Source of the DNA: Niabella sp. | Lineage (GTDB): Bacteria; Bacteroidota; Bacteroidia; Chitinophagales; Chitinophagaceae | Direction: 5' to 3' | DNA length: 64,000 nt | Assembly: GCF_030150205.1 (NCBI RefSeq) | Contig: NZ_JASLGT010000020.1 | Span: 1-64,000, forward strand | In this document: positions 53,478 through 61,639 of the stretch, one piece after another | How the letters are laid out: each line of letters starts with the position of its first letter | Numbering within the stretch: the first letter of the stretch is position 1 | Position numbers and translations under genes: made by a program | The notes under the pieces: model-generated | What the model was told of the DNA's origin: nothing | Seen by the model: only the letters and a program-made list of their open reading frames with translations | Database searches by the model: none

Positions 53478-54305
53478 TCAGCTTTTCTTGATCAGCGCCG
53501 TCATCGGGTTTTTAAGTCCTTCAAAGCTGGTCATTTCAATCTTCACCTTACCTACGATAATCGGACTTTCCACGCGGATGGGAACGCGGTTGGCATCATC
53601 GGTTACCCATACGGTCATCTTCTCCCCACCCTCAAAAATGGTTCCCTTAATGGTAAGCGGTTTGATCTTTATCGCCTTAAATTTCCCGTATTTAGTGGTG
53701 ATGGTTTCTTTACCCATGTACCGGATATACATACCAAAAATCTCATTATCTAAAAACACGCTAAAGGGTACTTTATCGCCGGGTTTCAGACTGTTGTAGT
53801 CTACATTACGGGCATAAAATACAGAGCTTACCACATCATGCACGCAGGCCGGTACATTAAAAGTACCTTCATTGCTGACAGCGGTATTGGCCGATTTAAT
53901 AAAGCTGACCTTCTGATATTTTTTATAGCCCCCTTCATTGATATTGCGCACAAATTGCAGCGGCTGAAAGGTTTCCACATCTACATACGTTTCGTAGGTG
54001 TCGTAAGCCTTATACGCCCATTCGTAAGAGGAAAGTGTGCGTCCGGTTCCCGTAATATGGTATACGGAGCGGCCGTTCAGCCTTTCCATGGTCGTAAAAA
54101 AAGATCCCGAACCTGCCGGTACAAAGGCTCCGGCCACACTATAGCCCACTGTAAATCCCACTTTTTCACCAGCCTGGAAGGCCGTATTGGGGATCGAACA
54201 TGCCGGCGCAGCGAAAACCTCCGGGGCTGCGGGAGCAACCGCCTTTTTATTGCCATCTGCAACCAACATAAAGAACGGAACCAGAAATAAACTAAGCGTT
54301 TTCAT
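53478..54305 (-). CDS. DUF3108 domain exported protein
   Basis: A 275-residue protein with a signal peptide (MKTLSLFLVPFFMLVADG) and a DUF3108 beta-rich domain (FQAGEKVGFTVGYSVAGAFV, TYETYVDVETFQPLQFVRNI, VTDDANRVPIRVESPIIVG). The start at 54305 overlaps the end of the upstream flippase-like gene by 14 bp; an earlier ATG at 54347 lies deeper within that gene and is not used. Function unknown; the fold is thought to be periplasmic. Confidence 0.82.
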   Translation of the reverse strand: MKTLSLFLVPFFMLVADGNKKAVAPAAPEVFAAPACSIPNTAFQAGEKVGFTVGYSVAGAFVPAGSGSFFTTMERLNGRSVYHITGTGRTLSSYEWAYKAYDTYETYVDVETFQPLQFVRNINEGGYKKYQKVSFIKSANTAVSNEGTFNVPACVHDVVSSVFYARNVDYNSLKPGDKVPFSVFLDNEIFGMYIRYMGKETITTKYGKFKAIKIKPLTIKGTIFEGGEKMTVWVTDDANRVPIRVESPIIVGKVKIEMTSFEGLKNPMTALIKKS

Positions 54306-55293
54306 TTTTGCTTTTAAATATGCTTTTAATACCCAATACCAGCACACTTCCGATGAGTGCGGGTATAACCAGGTTAATTAACCAAATGCTTGCCGAAGTT
54401 AAGCTAATACCCAATTGATTAGCGTTAAATAATCCTAATATTGTCAGGCTCAGGCTCCCCCTTACACTCAGATCTGTAAAAAGTGCAATGGTGGGAATAA
54501 TGGCCAGGATCAGAAACAATACACTTACGCCCGTCCAGGCCTGCCAAAAAGAAACCGTTACTTCAAATAACTGAAATAATAAGAAATATTGCAATATAAA
54601 AATAAAAAACCGTGTTACAGATAAAGACAATAATCGGAGCAGTACCGTTGCATTAAAATGTTCCAGGGCTTCTATGGACCATGAAAATTTTTTCCCCGAG
54701 GGTATGCGGCTGATCCATTTGGCCATCCAGGAAATGCGGAAGTAAAAAAGCAGCAGCAGCACCGCGCAGAATGCCACAATATAAAAAAGGGCATCAAACC
54801 ACAAAACTGAAATGATCCCGGCGGTAACGATCGGTTCTTTTAAGAAATAAAGGGAAAAGAGCCCCATCCATATGGTAACAAGCAACTGGCTGAGGTTGCT
54901 TACCACCGTAAGCGTTGCAGCCTTAATACGCTTACCCTCATCTATATAAAGGATCCGTCCCACGTAATCGCCAATACTATTGGGAGTAGAAACGGAAAAT
55001 GATACACCCGACAAGGTAGCTTTCAGCGCACGTAAAAAAGACAGATGCTGCACACTTTTAATCGCAATGCGCCATTTACAGGCTTCCACCGTCCAGTTAA
55101 CGGCCATTAAAATGATTACGGCCACCAGGTACAGGATCTTTGAGCTGGTAAGAGAGGCCCTGATCTGCGCCCAGGATTCGCTTAACCCTTCCTGCAGGCT
55201 CACCTGGTTATAAATAGACCAGCACAGCCAGATAAACAGCAGCGGCCCTAGGAAATAATTGAAGAATATTTTGATATTTTTGTTGATCTTCAT
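54292..55293 (-). CDS. Flippase-like membrane protein (lysylphosphatidylglycerol synthase TM-region family)
   Basis: A 333-residue integral membrane protein with about eight helices, matching the UPF0104/LPG-synthase transmembrane family (LGPLLFIWLCWSIYNQV, GVSFSVSTPNSIGDYVGRIL, FTDLSVRGSLSLTILG). It lacks the soluble aminoacyl-transferase domain, so it is better called a putative lipid flippase. The start at 55293 is chosen; the longer frame to 55365 would overlap ruvC. It is co-transcribed with the DUF3108 gene, and only 26 bp separate its start from the ruvC start. Confidence 0.82.
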   Translation of the reverse strand: MKINKNIKIFFNYFLGPLLFIWLCWSIYNQVSLQEGLSESWAQIRASLTSSKILYLVAVIILMAVNWTVEACKWRIAIKSVQHLSFLRALKATLSGVSFSVSTPNSIGDYVGRILYIDEGKRIKAATLTVVSNLSQLLVTIWMGLFSLYFLKEPIVTAGIISVLWFDALFYIVAFCAVLLLLFYFRISWMAKWISRIPSGKKFSWSIEALEHFNATVLLRLLSLSVTRFFIFILQYFLLFQLFEVTVSFWQAWTGVSVLFLILAIIPTIALFTDLSVRGSLSLTILGLFNANQLGISLTSASIWLINLVIPALIGSVLVLGIKSIFKSKNENA

Positions 55294-55319
55294 GAATCCT
55301 GGTAAAAATAGCATCCCCT

Positions 55320-55877
55320 TTGCAAACAGCCGCCAAAATAATCCTGGGTATTGATCCCGGTACACTCATAATGGGCTACAGTGTTATTGCCTGTACTGGT
55401 CAAAAAATACAGATGCGCGAAATGCATGCCATAAAATTTCCCGCCCGGCTGGATAGTTATGCACGGCTCAGCCGGATCCATGAAAAAGTAACCGAACTGA
55501 TCCGGGCCTACCAGCCCCATGAATTTGCGATTGAAGCCCCGTTTTTTGGCAAGAACGTACAAAGTATGCTCAAGCTGGGACGGGCGCAGGGGGTGGCTAT
55601 TGCCGCCGCCATGCATTTTAATATTCCCGTTACGGAATATTCGCCCCGGAAAATAAAGCAGGCCGTAACCGGCAACGGGAACGCGGCCAAAGAACAGGTA
55701 TGGAAAATGTTGCAACAGATCCTTTCGCTCAAAGAGGCCCCGGAACATTTTGATGCTACCGATGCACTGGCCGTAGCCCTCTGTCATCATTACCAGATCA
55801 GCAGTCCCATAAAAATCGCCGCCGGCTTTAAAGGCTGGGAAGATTTTATAAAGAAGAACCCGGGACGGATAAAATGA
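55320..55877 (+). CDS. ruvC: Crossover junction endodeoxyribonuclease RuvC
   Basis: A 185-residue Holliday-junction resolvase. The catalytic acidic residues are D12 (ILGIDPGT), E72 (FAIEAPFFGKN), D145 and D148 (HFDATDALAVALCHH), matching the four of E. coli RuvC. The only plausible start is TTG at 55320: an in-frame stop lies at 55293-55295 and there is no ATG in frame between. It is divergent from the flippase-like gene with almost no promoter space. ruvA and ruvB are not in the window. Confidence 0.93.
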   Translation: MQTAAKIILGIDPGTLIMGYSVIACTGQKIQMREMHAIKFPARLDSYARLSRIHEKVTELIRAYQPHEFAIEAPFFGKNVQSMLKLGRAQGVAIAAAMHFNIPVTEYSPRKIKQAVTGNGNAAKEQVWKMLQQILSLKEAPEHFDATDALAVALCHHYQISSPIKIAAGFKGWEDFIKKNPGRIK

Positions 55878-56021
55878 TAAAGTACCCGGTTTTAGTGACT
55901 GCTATAATGCAGGTTGAGGTTAGCTATTAAAAATAGATCAATTCCTGTTTTATACCTTCCAAATACTAGTTGCTGCTTTTTAAAGGAGCGTAAACAAAAT
56001 AGTTTAGCTGGAAATTTTTTT

Positions 56022-57770
56022 ATGAGAAATAAAATGTTGATCATAATTGCCACAGGAATGAGCAGTTTCCTGTGCTGTGGGGCAAATTCCCAGATAAACA
56101 TCCAATTCCCTTCCGGGCTTACTTATAAACAAACGCAAACGGAAGGGGGCGTAGCTGCCTTTAATAAAACCGGTAAATGCTTATTCCGGATATCAATCTT
56201 ACCTGCAGACACAAATGCTACTCATTACTATCCGCTGCACCCGGTTGAAGAACAAAAAAATTTCAGCTATTTCCCCAATACGCAAAATGTTAACCTGTCT
56301 TTTTTTGTAGCGTCTTCAATACCGGTTTCTAATATGCGGTACCGGGTTTTGCGAAAAAATTCATCCGATTCAACACAATGGAGCCCGGTTAACGGAAAAA
56401 TGACAAAGCAAAATGAGCCCGACGGTACTTTCACAACCAATATTTTTATGGGCCCGGTTATTTGTAATAACGACGTTGTTACTATTCAGCTTTATAATGT
56501 GGAAGATCCGGAAAATATTTTGACCCAAGATGTTAGTACAAAAGCTATTGAAGCACCTTCGATTTTTGGTGTATACGAAGAACGATTTGAGCGAAAAGAA
56601 ACGGCCAGCGATGGATCTGCTGTTTCAACGGTTTCCGGTGCAACCGTTGGCCTCCGATATATTACGCTTTATAGAAAGGAGAAGGATCAGAAAGCAGACA
56701 TAACAGGGGGCAACCTGTTTCTCATTACCAATAACACCCCCCTGATTTTTGAAACGTATATTATTCGCGATATACGTGGGCGGGTGGATACTATTGCTCT
56801 TAAGACAAAATGGAAAAAGTTTAAGCCCTTGACTGGATTTTTTGATCATCTTTTTGAGAAAGGTGCCATTAACTGGAGCAAAGGCGATGCCTATCAAACC
56901 TCGCTGCCGATTGAATTTATTAATACCGTGGGAACGTATAAAATACTTGTGGTTCCAGGGTTTATGCAGTCTGCGGGCTCTAGCAAATCAGTTCGTTCCT
57001 TTCCTGATAAAGTTACAACCATCGAATACCGTGTCTTGCCTCCGGAAAACAATATTTTAGAGATACTCATATTATTAAGTGGGTTTGGTGTTTTGGCGCT
57101 TCCGGTAATAGCCTATATACTGATCAAAAAGAAACGACAAAAAAAGAAATTACAAAGGCAGGAGCAATTGACAAAAGAGGCACGACTGAAACTTGAATCG
57201 ATTCGCGCTCAGCTCAATCCGCATTTTGTATACAATGCTTTGTCCGGAATTCAAAATCTCGTAAACAAAAATGATAATGCCGCGGCAAATAGTTATCTAA
57301 CAAAATTTTCCCGTTTATCCCGGAAAGTGCTGGAGGATGCGGAAAAAGACCTGGTCACGATTGAAGATGAGGTTAAATTGCTGAACGATTATTTACAGAT
57401 GGAGCAAATGCGCTTCGGGTTTGCCTATTCCATCTCTGTGGAAGAAGACATTGATCAGACAAATACGGAAATCCCAACAATGCTTTTACAGCCTTTTGTA
57501 GAAAATGCAGTAAAACATGCCATGCAGGCAGTTGACAGCGGAAGGATTAAAATAAAATTTGAAAAAGCAGGTAAAAGCGTCCTGGTTACAATCGGGGATA
57601 ATGGAAAAGGTTTTAATGTAAACACCGCCCTGGGCACCGGATCGGCACTGTCCAAAAACAGGATATCTTTATTGAACGAAGTGTATAGCAGTACGCCTGT
57701 AATCCTGGATGTTCGGTCCGGAGAAAACGGCACCACCATATTACTTACATTAAACGACTGGCTGGCATGA
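56022..57770 (+). CDS. LytS/YehU-type sensor histidine kinase
   Basis: A 582-residue membrane kinase. It starts with a signal peptide (MRNKMLIIIATGMSSFLCCG), then a periplasmic beta-rich sensor region of about 350 residues, one membrane helix (about 345-365, ILILLSGFGVLALPVIAYIL), a basic coiled linker, the His_kinase domain (LESIRAQLNPHFVYNALSGI with the phosphorylated histidine in NPHF) and a short ATPase domain (TMLLQPFVENAVKHAM, GDNGKGF). ATG 56022 is chosen; the frame opens at 55914 with a TTG but has no signal there. Its stop overlaps the response regulator start by 4 bp. Confidence 0.92.
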   Translation: MRNKMLIIIATGMSSFLCCGANSQINIQFPSGLTYKQTQTEGGVAAFNKTGKCLFRISILPADTNATHYYPLHPVEEQKNFSYFPNTQNVNLSFFVASSIPVSNMRYRVLRKNSSDSTQWSPVNGKMTKQNEPDGTFTTNIFMGPVICNNDVVTIQLYNVEDPENILTQDVSTKAIEAPSIFGVYEERFERKETASDGSAVSTVSGATVGLRYITLYRKEKDQKADITGGNLFLITNNTPLIFETYIIRDIRGRVDTIALKTKWKKFKPLTGFFDHLFEKGAINWSKGDAYQTSLPIEFINTVGTYKILVVPGFMQSAGSSKSVRSFPDKVTTIEYRVLPPENNILEILILLSGFGVLALPVIAYILIKKKRQKKKLQRQEQLTKEARLKLESIRAQLNPHFVYNALSGIQNLVNKNDNAAANSYLTKFSRLSRKVLEDAEKDLVTIEDEVKLLNDYLQMEQMRFGFAYSISVEEDIDQTNTEIPTMLLQPFVENAVKHAMQAVDSGRIKIKFEKAGKSVLVTIGDNGKGFNVNTALGTGSALSKNRISLLNEVYSSTPVILDVRSGENGTTILLTLNDWLA

Positions 57771-58510
57771 ACGCGATTATTGTAGACGACGAGGCGCATA
57801 ACATTGAGAATCTGAAAAGAATGCTGAACCGGGGCTTCCCGGAGCTAACCGTTTCGGGCGTGGCGTCAACCGTCGATGCCGCAGTTGCACTGATTGATAC
57901 CCACGCTCCGGACCTGGTATTCCTGGATATTCAAATGGGAAAGGAAACAGGTTTCGACCTGTTAAAGAAGCTTTCGGGCAGAGCATTTGAAGTGATCTTT
58001 GTTACCGCCTATGATCAGTACGGTATCCAGGCCATCAAATACGCTGCGCTGGATTATATACTAAAGCCGGTTGATGAAACCGAATTGAGGGCAGCAATAG
58101 AAAGGGCAAAGGAAAAATGGAGCAGCAAACAGCGTTATAACCAGCTCGATTTTTTAGTAACGCATCTTAAAAGAGCTGAAAAAATACCCCAGAGGATTGC
58201 GCTGCCCTTGTTCCAGGAAATGCGTTATGTAGCGATAAACAGTATCGTTCGTTGTGAAGCGCAGAATACCTATGTTTATTTCCATTTAAATAACGGGGAA
58301 AAGATACTCGTCTCCCGGCCGCTTAAAGAATATGATGAGCTGCTGGCCCCGGGCGGCTTTATCCGCTGTCATCAAACACACCTGGTAAATCCCGTTTTTA
58401 TAAAAAGCCTTTTGAAAGAAGACGGGGGCTGCCTGCTGTTAACCAACGGAGAAAAAATACCGATCTCCAAGGCTAAAAAGGAGGTGGTGAAGCGGGCGTT
58501 AGCAGGATAA
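57767..58510 (+). CDS. LytTR family response regulator
   Basis: A 247-residue two-component output protein. The receiver domain has the acidic pocket VDDEA, phosphorylated D54 (FLDIQMG) and K100 (YILKPVDE). The LytTR DNA-binding domain spans about 140-245 (RYVAINSIVRCEAQNTYVYF, LAPGGFIRCHQTHLVN, GEKIPISKAKKEVVKR). It is translationally coupled to the kinase (ATGA overlap). Its target genes are unknown. Confidence 0.94.
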   Translation: MNAIIVDDEAHNIENLKRMLNRGFPELTVSGVASTVDAAVALIDTHAPDLVFLDIQMGKETGFDLLKKLSGRAFEVIFVTAYDQYGIQAIKYAALDYILKPVDETELRAAIERAKEKWSSKQRYNQLDFLVTHLKRAEKIPQRIALPLFQEMRYVAINSIVRCEAQNTYVYFHLNNGEKILVSRPLKEYDELLAPGGFIRCHQTHLVNPVFIKSLLKEDGGCLLLTNGEKIPISKAKKEVVKRALAG

Positions 58511-58702
58511 AACAGGATTTCGATCCGATTACGGTTAATGGTTTCCCGGTCTCCTGTTGCCCCAAAGCGGCGAAGCAGCAATATGCTGTTGTTGCCGGTA
58601 TTTTACAAACCGGGTTTATTAAAGCTCAGGAAAAACTCCTGACATACAGCTGTCACCAACCCTGTATTACTTTGTATCAAGGGCGGAAAAGTCCTTAACA
58701 CA

Positions 58703-58954
58703 ATGATGAAAACGTCCATAGAAGTTTTTAAAACCAATGTGCAGCACAGACCCGCAGCAGCAAAGCTGATAAAGAGCCTGGAGGCGCTTTTATGGCAGGC
58801 AAAGGTGAATTTTGACCTGGAGGATTGTGATCATATACTCCGGGTTGAATCTGCAGCACAACTGGATACCGAAATGATCACCCGTTTTATGCGCCGGGAA
58901 GGTTATGATATTGCAACCCTGCCCGGATCACTTGTAATTTTAAACAAAAAATAA
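58703..58954 (+). CDS. Small hypothetical protein, possibly with a ferredoxin-like (HMA-type) fold
   Basis: An 83-residue protein (MMKTSIEVFKTNVQHRPAAA at the start). The order strand-helix-strand-strand-helix-strand seems likely (IEVFKTN, AKLIKSLEALL, VNFDLEDCDHILRVE, MITRFMRREGY, GSLVIL), as in heavy-metal-associated domains, but no CxxC metal motif is present. It begins 192 bp after the response regulator and 7 bp before DinB, so it is probably co-transcribed with DinB. Function unknown. Confidence 0.6.
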   Translation: MMKTSIEVFKTNVQHRPAAAKLIKSLEALLWQAKVNFDLEDCDHILRVESAAQLDTEMITRFMRREGYDIATLPGSLVILNKK

Positions 58955-58961
58955 AATCGTT

Positions 58962-59456
58962 ATGAACAGAGTTGAAGTTTTTCAGCGTGATTTTGAGAAA
59001 GAAATCGCTACTACCCGTAAGTTTTTGGCCATTGTACCGGACGATAAATACGACTGGCAGCCGCATCCGAAAAGTATGACCATCCGCCAGCTGGCAACGC
59101 ATATTGCGGAGCTGCCTACCTGGGTGAGTATGGCCCTGAATACGGACGGGATTGATTTTGCCACGATGGACTATAAGCCCACACCGATCAATGATACCGC
59201 GTCACTGGTAGCGCTGTTTGAAAAAAGTGTAGCCGATGGTCGTGAAAACCTGGCAAAAGCAACGGATGCAATACTGGATAAGCCCTGGACCATGCGCAAG
59301 GGGGAAACCATTTACAGTAATGATCCGAAAGCAGATGTGATCCGGATGTCTTTATCGCAGATCATCCACCATCGCGCACAGCTGGGTGTATTCCTGCGCT
59401 TACTGGATATTCCGATACCGGGTAGCTATGGTCCCAGCGCGGATGAGTCGTTTTAA
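58962..59456 (+). CDS. DinB family protein
   Basis: A 164-residue four-helix-bundle protein of the DinB/YfiT-like superfamily. Candidate metal-binding histidines are in IRQLATHIAELP and SQIIHHRAQLGVFLRLLD, the two usual positions. Members include thiol-S-transferases and stress proteins; the reaction here is unknown. It starts 7 bp after the small hypothetical gene and is followed by repeat-rich spacer DNA. Confidence 0.88.
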   Translation: MNRVEVFQRDFEKEIATTRKFLAIVPDDKYDWQPHPKSMTIRQLATHIAELPTWVSMALNTDGIDFATMDYKPTPINDTASLVALFEKSVADGRENLAKATDAILDKPWTMRKGETIYSNDPKADVIRMSLSQIIHHRAQLGVFLRLLDIPIPGSYGPSADESF

Positions 59457-59473
59457 CGATCGTTCCTGGTGAC

Positions 59474-59648
59474 GCGAGGCGTCCAGTTCTGCTCCAGTTA
59501 TGCGAGGCGTCCACGCCTCGCATCATTATTCCATCACCTGTGGCGATGCAAACATTGCGGGATTTTTCTTAATATTGTATATGCTCCCGCTTTGGCAAAA
59601 AGTAATAAAAAGTCCTACGTAGCGCTCCGCATTCCTGCGGGGAGCGCT
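59474..59648. repeat. GC-rich hairpin repeats between dinB-like gene and tnaA
   Basis: GCGAGGCGTCCA occurs twice in direct orientation (59474-59485 and 59502-59513). The second copy is part of a perfect 11-bp palindrome: ATGCGAGGCGT (59500-59510), CC, ACGCCTCGCAT (59513-59523). A second hairpin (59621-59648) pairs AGCGCTCCGCA with TGCGG-GG-AGCGCT. Both are GC-rich against AT-rich flanks and look like REP-type dispersed elements. Confidence 0.5.
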
Positions 59649-59712
59649 GCCTGTTTTGGATGTGCTTCCTTTATGGCATTTTCATTTTTATTGATCATCC
59701 CAAAAACAGTGT

Positions 59713-61089
59713 ATGGCAACCACCATTATTGAACCCTTCCGTATTAAATCGGTGGAACCGCTACGGTTCACCACAAAGGCACAACGTGCCGGCATTTTAG
59801 AGCAAGCTTTTTATAATCCTTTTTTGATCCATGCAGACGATGTGCTGATTGATCTGCTTACCGATAGCGGCACATCGGCCATGAGCAGCCGGCAATGGGC
59901 CGCTATAATGGAAGGTGATGAGTCCTATGCCGGCAGCAGGAGTTTTTATCGCTTTGAAGCCGCTGTAAAAAAGATCACCGGAATGAAAAACATCATTCCC
60001 ACACACCAGGGAAGGGCATCGGAGAAAATACTGTTTACGATTACCGGGGGTAAGGGAAAATACTTTTTAAGCAACACCCTTTTTGATACCACGCGGGCGA
60101 ATATTGAATTTTCAGGGGCAGAAGGGATCGACCTGCTCACGGAAGCAGGCCGGCAGCCAGCTACCATTGCGCCTTTTAAGGGAAATATCGACCTGGTTGT
60201 CCTGGAAAAAACCATCAAAGAAAAAGGAGCCGCACAAATTGCCATGTGCATCATTACCATTACCAATAATTCCGGTGGCGGGCAACCGGTGAGCATGGAG
60301 AATATCCGCGAAGCGAGCCGGATTTGCAAAAAACACGGTATTGCATTTTTTATTGATGCCTGCCGGTTTGCAGAGAACTGCTATTTTATAAAGCAACGGG
60401 AGGAGGGCTATGCTACTAAAACGATGGAAGCGATCGCCAGCGAGGTTTTTTCCTACGCAGACGGCTGCACCATGAGCGCTAAAAAGGATGCGTTTGCGAA
60501 TATCGGGGGCTTCCTGGCATTGAATGATGATGCCTTAACCCAGGAATGCCGGAACCTGCTGGTGATTACAGAGGGCTTTCCTACCTACGGAGGGCTGGCT
60601 GGCCGCGACCTGGAGGCCATTGCGGTTGGGCTGGAAGAAATTATGGACGAGCATTACCTGAAATACCGCATCCGCAGTATGGAGTACATTGGTGAAAAGC
60701 TGGAGGCAGCGGGTGTACCCTTTGTAAAACCGGTTGGGGGGCATGCCGTATACCTGGATGCAAAAGCATTTTTGCCACATATACCGCTGCATCAGTACCC
60801 GGGCCTCACGCTGAGCAATGCATTGTATATAGAAGGCGGCATCCGAAGTGTGGAGATCGGTTCCCTGATGTTTGGAAAATATGCAGCGGATGGCTCCCTG
60901 ATCCCTGCGCAGATGGAACTGGTACGGCTGGCTGTGCCCCGCAGGGTATACACACAAAGTCATATCGACTATGTAGCGGAGATCATCATCGATGTATTTA
61001 AGAAGCGGCAGGAGCTCAAAGGGTATGAAATTGTTTATGAAGCGCCGTTACTGCGGCATTTTACGGCGAAACTGAAACCGGTAGCATAA
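59713..61089 (+). CDS. tnaA: Tryptophanase
   Basis: A 458-residue PLP enzyme that splits tryptophan into indole, pyruvate and ammonia. The PLP lysine is K258 in MSAKKDAF, and IPTHQGR and EGFPTYGGL are family motifs. Tyrosine phenol-lyase is the near relative, and many segments look like it (EPFRIKSVE, FSYADGCTMS). Two specificity positions point to tryptophanase: D125 in LFDTTR (threonine in the lyase) and I382 in SVEIGS (arginine in the lyase). It stands alone with no tnaB permease or recognisable leader peptide. Confidence 0.88.
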   Translation: MATTIIEPFRIKSVEPLRFTTKAQRAGILEQAFYNPFLIHADDVLIDLLTDSGTSAMSSRQWAAIMEGDESYAGSRSFYRFEAAVKKITGMKNIIPTHQGRASEKILFTITGGKGKYFLSNTLFDTTRANIEFSGAEGIDLLTEAGRQPATIAPFKGNIDLVVLEKTIKEKGAAQIAMCIITITNNSGGGQPVSMENIREASRICKKHGIAFFIDACRFAENCYFIKQREEGYATKTMEAIASEVFSYADGCTMSAKKDAFANIGGFLALNDDALTQECRNLLVITEGFPTYGGLAGRDLEAIAVGLEEIMDEHYLKYRIRSMEYIGEKLEAAGVPFVKPVGGHAVYLDAKAFLPHIPLHQYPGLTLSNALYIEGGIRSVEIGSLMFGKYAADGSLIPAQMELVRLAVPRRVYTQSHIDYVAEIIIDVFKKRQELKGYEIVYEAPLLRHFTAKLKPVA

Positions 61090-61154
61090 CAAAACCACCG
61101 GCAGGTTGTTTTTTTCAGGTTCTCCCAGGATCACCCGGAAAAATGCGCCACCTT

Positions 61155-61544
61155 TTATAAGTTCCCTACAATCCGTTCCTGCACTTCCTTCATTTCTTCC
61201 GGAGATAATTTTAGCTTGGGTTGTAGAAAGTTAACATCATTGGCATTATTCAGCGGGATCAGGTGTACATGGGCATGTGGTACTTCAATACCTACCACGC
61301 TCAGGCCGCAGCGGTTACAGTCAAAGCTTTTTTCAATAGCTTTTGCAATTGGCTTTGCAAATACCAGTAATTCCGAAAGAAAGTCATCGGGTACATCAAA
61401 CAGGTTGTCTACCTCAATTTTGGGCACCACCAGGGTATGGCCTTTGCGCAGGGGCATAATGTCCAGGAACGCAATGAATTTATCGCTTTCTGCAATTTTA
61501 TAGGAAGGGATTTCTCCCGCGATGATTTTTGAAAAGATGGTCAT
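61155..61544 (-). CDS. HIT family nucleotide-binding hydrolase
   Basis: A 129-residue histidine-triad protein. The active-site motif is HAHVHLIPL near the C-terminal third; the start TIFSKIIAGEIPSYKIAESD is typical of HINT/PKCI-like members, which hydrolyse adenosine phosphoramidates. The start at 61544 gives the normal length; the frame reaches 61625 but through a hairpin repeat. It is downstream of the J-domain gene on the same strand. Confidence 0.92.
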   Translation of the reverse strand: MTIFSKIIAGEIPSYKIAESDKFIAFLDIMPLRKGHTLVVPKIEVDNLFDVPDDFLSELLVFAKPIAKAIEKSFDCNRCGLSVVGIEVPHAHVHLIPLNNANDVNFLQPKLKLSPEEMKEVQERIVGNL

Positions 61545-61588
61545 GAAGCGCTCTTTTAACGCTAAAGATACAAAATAGCGGGCAAGCC

Positions 61589-61620
61589 GGCCGGCACATG
61601 CAAATAACCATGTGCCGGCC
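61589..61620 (-). terminator. Perfect 12-bp hairpin between the J-domain gene and the HIT gene
   Basis: GGCCGGCACATG (61589-61600) and CATGTGCCGGCC (61609-61620) are exact complements with an 8-nt loop. It lies 20 bp beyond the J-domain protein stop on the minus strand. No T-run follows, so it may be a terminator without tail, an mRNA-stability hairpin or a dispersed repeat. Confidence 0.4.
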
Positions 61621-61639
61621 AGCACCCTGAAAAATGCGG

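Noticed and set aside
53474..53495. CTGATCA/TGATCAG hairpin at the DUF3108 stop codon
   Set aside because: Mostly coding sequence and not followed by a T-run; probably chance.
59469..59732. 87-codon plus-strand frame before tnaA
   Set aside because: It runs through the GC-rich hairpin repeats and overlaps the tnaA start; the composition looks like translated repeat DNA.
61099..61120. Terminator for tnaA (AACC/GGTT with a seven-T run)
   Set aside because: The stem is only four base pairs, too weak to call despite the T-run.
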